Source of the DNA: Syntrophomonadaceae bacterium
GTDB taxonomy: Bacteria > Bacillota_D > Dethiobacteria > DTU022 > UBA8154
NCBI GenBank assembly: GCA_007120815.1
Contig: SKMY01000202.1
Coordinates: 1 to 7,707, forward strand
Direction: 5' to 3'
DNA: 7,707 bases
The notes beneath the pieces are model-generated. The model saw only the letters and a list, made by a program, of their open reading frames with translations, ran no database searches and was not told the DNA's origin. Every line of letters begins with the position of its first letter. Within the stretch, counting starts at the first letter, position 1. The position numbers and the translations under genes are program-made. This document shows positions 6,055 to 7,707 of this stretch, one piece after another.

Positions 6055-6128
6055 TTACGCTCTAAGTTCCGTTGTCCTGTGCTTTCACTTCAATGCAGAC
6101 GGCAAAAATAATGAAAAAGGGAAACAAG

Positions 6129-6147
6129 TGATAGAAATATGATAGAA
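6129..6147. repeat. Tandem 8-bp direct repeat, 11-bp period, upstream of lysC
   Basis: TGATAGAA at 6129-6136 and again at 6140-6147. The 11-bp spacing puts both copies on about the same face of the helix, as for many dimeric regulator sites. It lies 36 bp before the lysC -35 and about 75 bp beyond the DUF134 -35. Its function is speculative. Confidence 0.35.
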
Positions 6148-6182
6148 CGCGCCTCTTTTTTAAAGGATTTTTAGCGGGCGGC

Positions 6183-6210
6183 TTGTTTTTTATACATTTT
6201 ATGGTATAGT
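6183..6210 (+). promoter_or_regulatory. lysC: Extended -10 promoter for lysC
   Basis: TTGTTT (6183-6188), a 16-bp spacer, and TATAGT (6205-6210) preceded by TG one base upstream (6202-6203), an extended -10. The expected start near 6217 leaves only about 24 nt before the TTG start at 6241, too short for a lysine riboswitch. Confidence 0.6.
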
Positions 6211-6227
6211 ATAACAAAAATGATTGC

Positions 6228-6233
6228 AGGGGG
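6228..6233 (+). promoter_or_regulatory. lysC: Ribosome binding site favouring the TTG start of lysC
   Basis: AGGGGG, 7 nt before TTG 6241, can pair with the anti-Shine-Dalgarno sequence through one G-U pair. The upstream ATG 6220 has no such site and would lie only about 3 nt from the predicted transcription start. Confidence 0.6.
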
Positions 6234-6240
6234 CCGGGCA

Positions 6241-7467
6241 TTGAAGATTACCGTTCAAAAATTTGGCGGAACATCCGTAGGAACACCAGGGCGAATTCGG
6301 GATGTTGCTCAAAAAATTGTGCAGCGGCGACAAGAAGGAGAGTCTTTAGCCGTTGTGGTTTCAGCGATGGCGGGTGAAACCGACCGGTTAATCCGTCTAT
6401 CCAACGATGTTTCCGATTCAGCTTATTTAAGGGAATATGATGTTTTGCTGGCCAGCGGGGAACAGGTAAGCGCAGCCTTGCTGTCTATGGCACTGCAAGA
6501 CTTAGGGGTGCCGGCCCGGTCGTTCCTAGCTTATCAACTGCCGATCATTACTAGTGACAGCCATTCTCTGGCCATGATACAGCGCATTGAAGTTCAGGCG
6601 CTGTATGATTGTTTAAGTGAGGGAAATGTAGCGGTAATTGCCGGATTCCAGGGAACAACCGTCAATGGGGACATAACCACCCTGGGAAGGGGAGGTTCAG
6701 ACACTACAGCCGTTGCCCTGGCTGCTTCACTAAATGCGGCATGCTGTGAAATTTTTACTGACGTGGACGGCGTCTATACCTGCGATCCCAATGTGTACTC
6801 CCGGGCTAGAATGCTTGAACGTATATCTTATGATGAAATGATGGAATTAGCCGTGCTGGGAGCAAGGGTCCTCCATTCTCGTTGTGTTGAAATGGCAAAA
6901 AAATATAACGTAAATATCAGGGTACGCTCTTCCTTTAACGATGGCAAGGGGACCCGGGTTTGCGAGGAGAGTGAAAAGATGGAAGGTGCGCTAATCTCTG
7001 GAATTACCTACAGCAAGGGAGAAGCCCGTATTTCCGTACTGGGTGTCCCGGATAGGCCGGGAATTGCTTTTCAAATATTTGACAGTCTTGCATTAGAAGG
7101 TATTAACGTGGACATGATTATCCAGAACGTGGGCAGAAGCAATATGACCGACTTAACGTTTACGGTACCTTCCAGTGAACTAGACCGGGCAGTGACCCGA
7201 ATCAAGCAGGTTGCTCATGACATCAAAGCCGAAGGTGTATTGGCCGATGGGGATATCGCAAAAATATCCATCGTCGGCGCAGGCATGAAAAGCCACCCTG
7301 GAGTAGCGTCCCGCATGTTTGGAGCCCTGGCCCGGGAAGGAATAAATATTATCATGATCAGCACTTCGGAAATTAAAATATCTTGTATTATCGATGTTCG
7401 ATATACTGAGCTGGCTGTCAGGGTATTGCACGATGAATTTGAGTTGGAAAAAGAGCCGGGAAGCTAA
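6241..7467 (+). CDS. lysC: Aspartokinase (alpha subunit), Bacillus LysC-like
   Basis: Aspartokinase phosphorylates L-aspartate, opening the pathway to lysine, diaminopimelate, threonine and methionine. From TTG 6241 the protein starts MKITVQKFGGTSVG, where the family normally begins, and has 408 residues, the length of Bacillus subtilis LysC. An ATG at 6220 would add seven residues (MIAGGRA) but lacks a ribosome site. The kinase domain, about 1-240, has KFGGTSVG (K7), VVVSAM, LASGEQVS (E74), TTLGRGGSDTTA (147-158), FTDVDGVYT and LGARVLHSR. Two ACT domains follow: about 262-335 (GVPDRPGIAFQIF) and about 341-403 (GAGMKSHPGVASRMF, ISTSEIKIS). These bind lysine and/or threonine for feedback control; which effector cannot be read off. 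An internal start at codon 247 probably makes a separate beta subunit. The gene has its own promoter, and pyrE follows 42 bp downstream. Confidence 0.95.
   Translation: MKITVQKFGGTSVGTPGRIRDVAQKIVQRRQEGESLAVVVSAMAGETDRLIRLSNDVSDSAYLREYDVLLASGEQVSAALLSMALQDLGVPARSFLAYQLPIITSDSHSLAMIQRIEVQALYDCLSEGNVAVIAGFQGTTVNGDITTLGRGGSDTTAVALAASLNAACCEIFTDVDGVYTCDPNVYSRARMLERISYDEMMELAVLGARVLHSRCVEMAKKYNVNIRVRSSFNDGKGTRVCEESEKMEGALISGITYSKGEARISVLGVPDRPGIAFQIFDSLALEGINVDMIIQNVGRSNMTDLTFTVPSSELDRAVTRIKQVAHDIKAEGVLADGDIAKISIVGAGMKSHPGVASRMFGALAREGINIIMISTSEIKISCIIDVRYTELAVRVLHDEFELEKEPGS
6964..6969 (+). promoter_or_regulatory. Internal ribosome binding site for the aspartokinase beta subunit
   Basis: GAGGAG lies 9 nt before the in-frame ATG 6979, within the linker between the kinase and ACT domains. 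It is a better Shine-Dalgarno sequence than the one for the full-length start. Confidence 0.65.
6979..7467 (+). CDS. Internal in-frame aspartokinase beta subunit (ACT-ACT)
   Basis: Starting at ATG 6979 (codon 247 of the full gene), the same frame would yield a 162-residue protein, MEGALISGITYSKG onward, containing only the two ACT regulatory domains. In Bacillus subtilis AK II and Corynebacterium aspartokinase, the same gene makes an alpha subunit and, from an internal start, a beta subunit of about 160 residues beginning at the equivalent linker; the enzyme is alpha2-beta2. The position, length and strong internal ribosome site all match. This is an overlapping product of the lysC gene, not a separate gene, and expression is inferred. 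Confidence 0.65.
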   Translation: MEGALISGITYSKGEARISVLGVPDRPGIAFQIFDSLALEGINVDMIIQNVGRSNMTDLTFTVPSSELDRAVTRIKQVAHDIKAEGVLADGDIAKISIVGAGMKSHPGVASRMFGALAREGINIIMISTSEIKISCIIDVRYTELAVRVLHDEFELEKEPGS

Positions 7468-7509
7468 CGGGCTAACCGGGCTTTACTAAAGAAAATCAGG
7501 TGATAAATC

Positions 7510-7707
7510 ATGAATGAAACAATGAGAACACTCCAAAAAGAAATTCGAAACTTTATTTACCAAAAGGCCTATCAAAAACGCCGTGTCACACTGTCATCGG
7601 GAAGGGAAAGTGATTTTTACATTGACAGCAAGCAAGTTACGCTCACGGCAGTGGGAATTTATAAAATTGCCTTCTATATCCTGCATTTTATCCAGGAAAA
7701 CAGGTTA
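7510..7707 (+). CDS. pyrE: Orotate phosphoribosyltransferase, N-terminal part (3' truncated by window)
   Basis: OPRTase joins orotate and PRPP to make orotidine 5'-phosphate in de novo pyrimidine synthesis in the cytoplasm. Only the first 66 residues are present. The diagnostic stretch is VTLSSGRESDFYIDSKQVTL (residues about 27-46), matching the family 'F.LsSG..S.yYiD.r.v' substrate-binding region. The PRPP loop lies beyond the window. Start: ATG 7510 with AGGTGA at 7498-7503, 6 nt upstream. It lies 42 bp after lysC on the same strand with no clear promoter between, so it may be co-transcribed with lysC; in many Firmicutes pyrE instead sits at the end of the pyr operon. The family call is good for a partial gene. 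Confidence 0.82.
   Translation, partial: MNETMRTLQKEIRNFIYQKAYQKRRVTLSSGRESDFYIDSKQVTLTAVGIYKIAFYILHFIQENRL

Noticed and set aside
6148..6191. CGCC...GGCG followed by GTTTTTT as a terminator upstream of lysC
   Set aside because: Only a 4-bp core with mismatches and a long T-rich loop; the T-run is better explained as the lysC -35 region.
6220..6222. ATG 6220 as the lysC start
   Set aside because: It would be nearly leaderless, lacks a ribosome site and adds seven residues before the conserved family start. It is kept only as a minor alternative.
6061..6240. Lysine riboswitch before aspartokinase
   Set aside because: The predicted promoter at 6183-6210 leaves a leader of about 24 nt, and no multi-stem L-box pattern is visible.
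7450..7484. Hairpin between lysC and pyrE as a terminator
   Set aside because: AAAG..CCGG / CCGGGCTTT pairs imperfectly with an internal loop and is followed by ACTAAAG, not a U-tract.
1..7707. CRISPR array, mobile element, prophage, toxin-antitoxin or defence genes
   Set aside because: No regular repeat-spacer pattern, no terminal inverted repeats with a transposase, and every long ORF fits a housekeeping or cell-surface family.

Overview
The window looks like a chromosomal segment from a Gram-positive, anaerobic-type Firmicute, most likely class Clostridia (Desulfotomaculum/Pelotomaculum-like). This is inferred from several traits seen together: paired copper-amine-oxidase-N 'stalk' domains on secreted proteins, a YkwD-like CAP protein, an LCP wall-polymer transferase next to a TagA/WecG glycosyltransferase, a DUF134 regulator, strong AGGAGG-type ribosome sites, sigma-A-like promoters, and a 408-codon aspartokinase with an internal start as in Bacillus LysC. 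No species can be named. I see no IS element, phage gene, CRISPR array, tRNA or rRNA.

Left part (1-4340, + strand): a cell-surface block. A 5'-truncated stalk plus cohesin-like protein is followed after 27 bp by a secreted stalk/CAP-associated/CAP protein. After a 146-bp gap with a good promoter come an LCP-family membrane protein and, 162 bp further, a TagA/WecG glycosyltransferase. TagA would commit a lipid-linked precursor to a teichoic-acid-like polymer, and LCP enzymes attach such polymers to peptidoglycan, so these two genes make functional sense together. The two stalk proteins are probably exported and wall-associated, with unknown ligands.

Middle part (4354-5984, - strand): a DUF134 helix-turn-helix protein with a CxxC/CxxC tail, then a leuB-type beta-decarboxylating dehydrogenase. 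They probably share one transcript from a TTGCCT-N17-TATAAT promoter. The dehydrogenase and tagA converge with only 13 bp between their stop codons. The best leftward terminator is a strong hairpin plus U-tract lying inside the tagA coding sequence, so the leftward mRNA should run about 200 nt antisense to tagA.

Right part (6220-7707, + strand): a 256-bp intergenic region (5985-6240) holds back-to-back promoters and an 8-bp direct repeat. Then come aspartokinase (probable TTG start; internal in-frame start for a regulatory beta subunit) and the beginning of orotate phosphoribosyltransferase, cut off by the window end.

I did not find a clearly new multi-gene system. The items most worth a second look are the terminator embedded in tagA, the Lys-Tyr cofactor motif in the LeuB-like enzyme, the attenuator-like hairpin before tagA, the internal lysC start, and the cohesin-like stalk protein.
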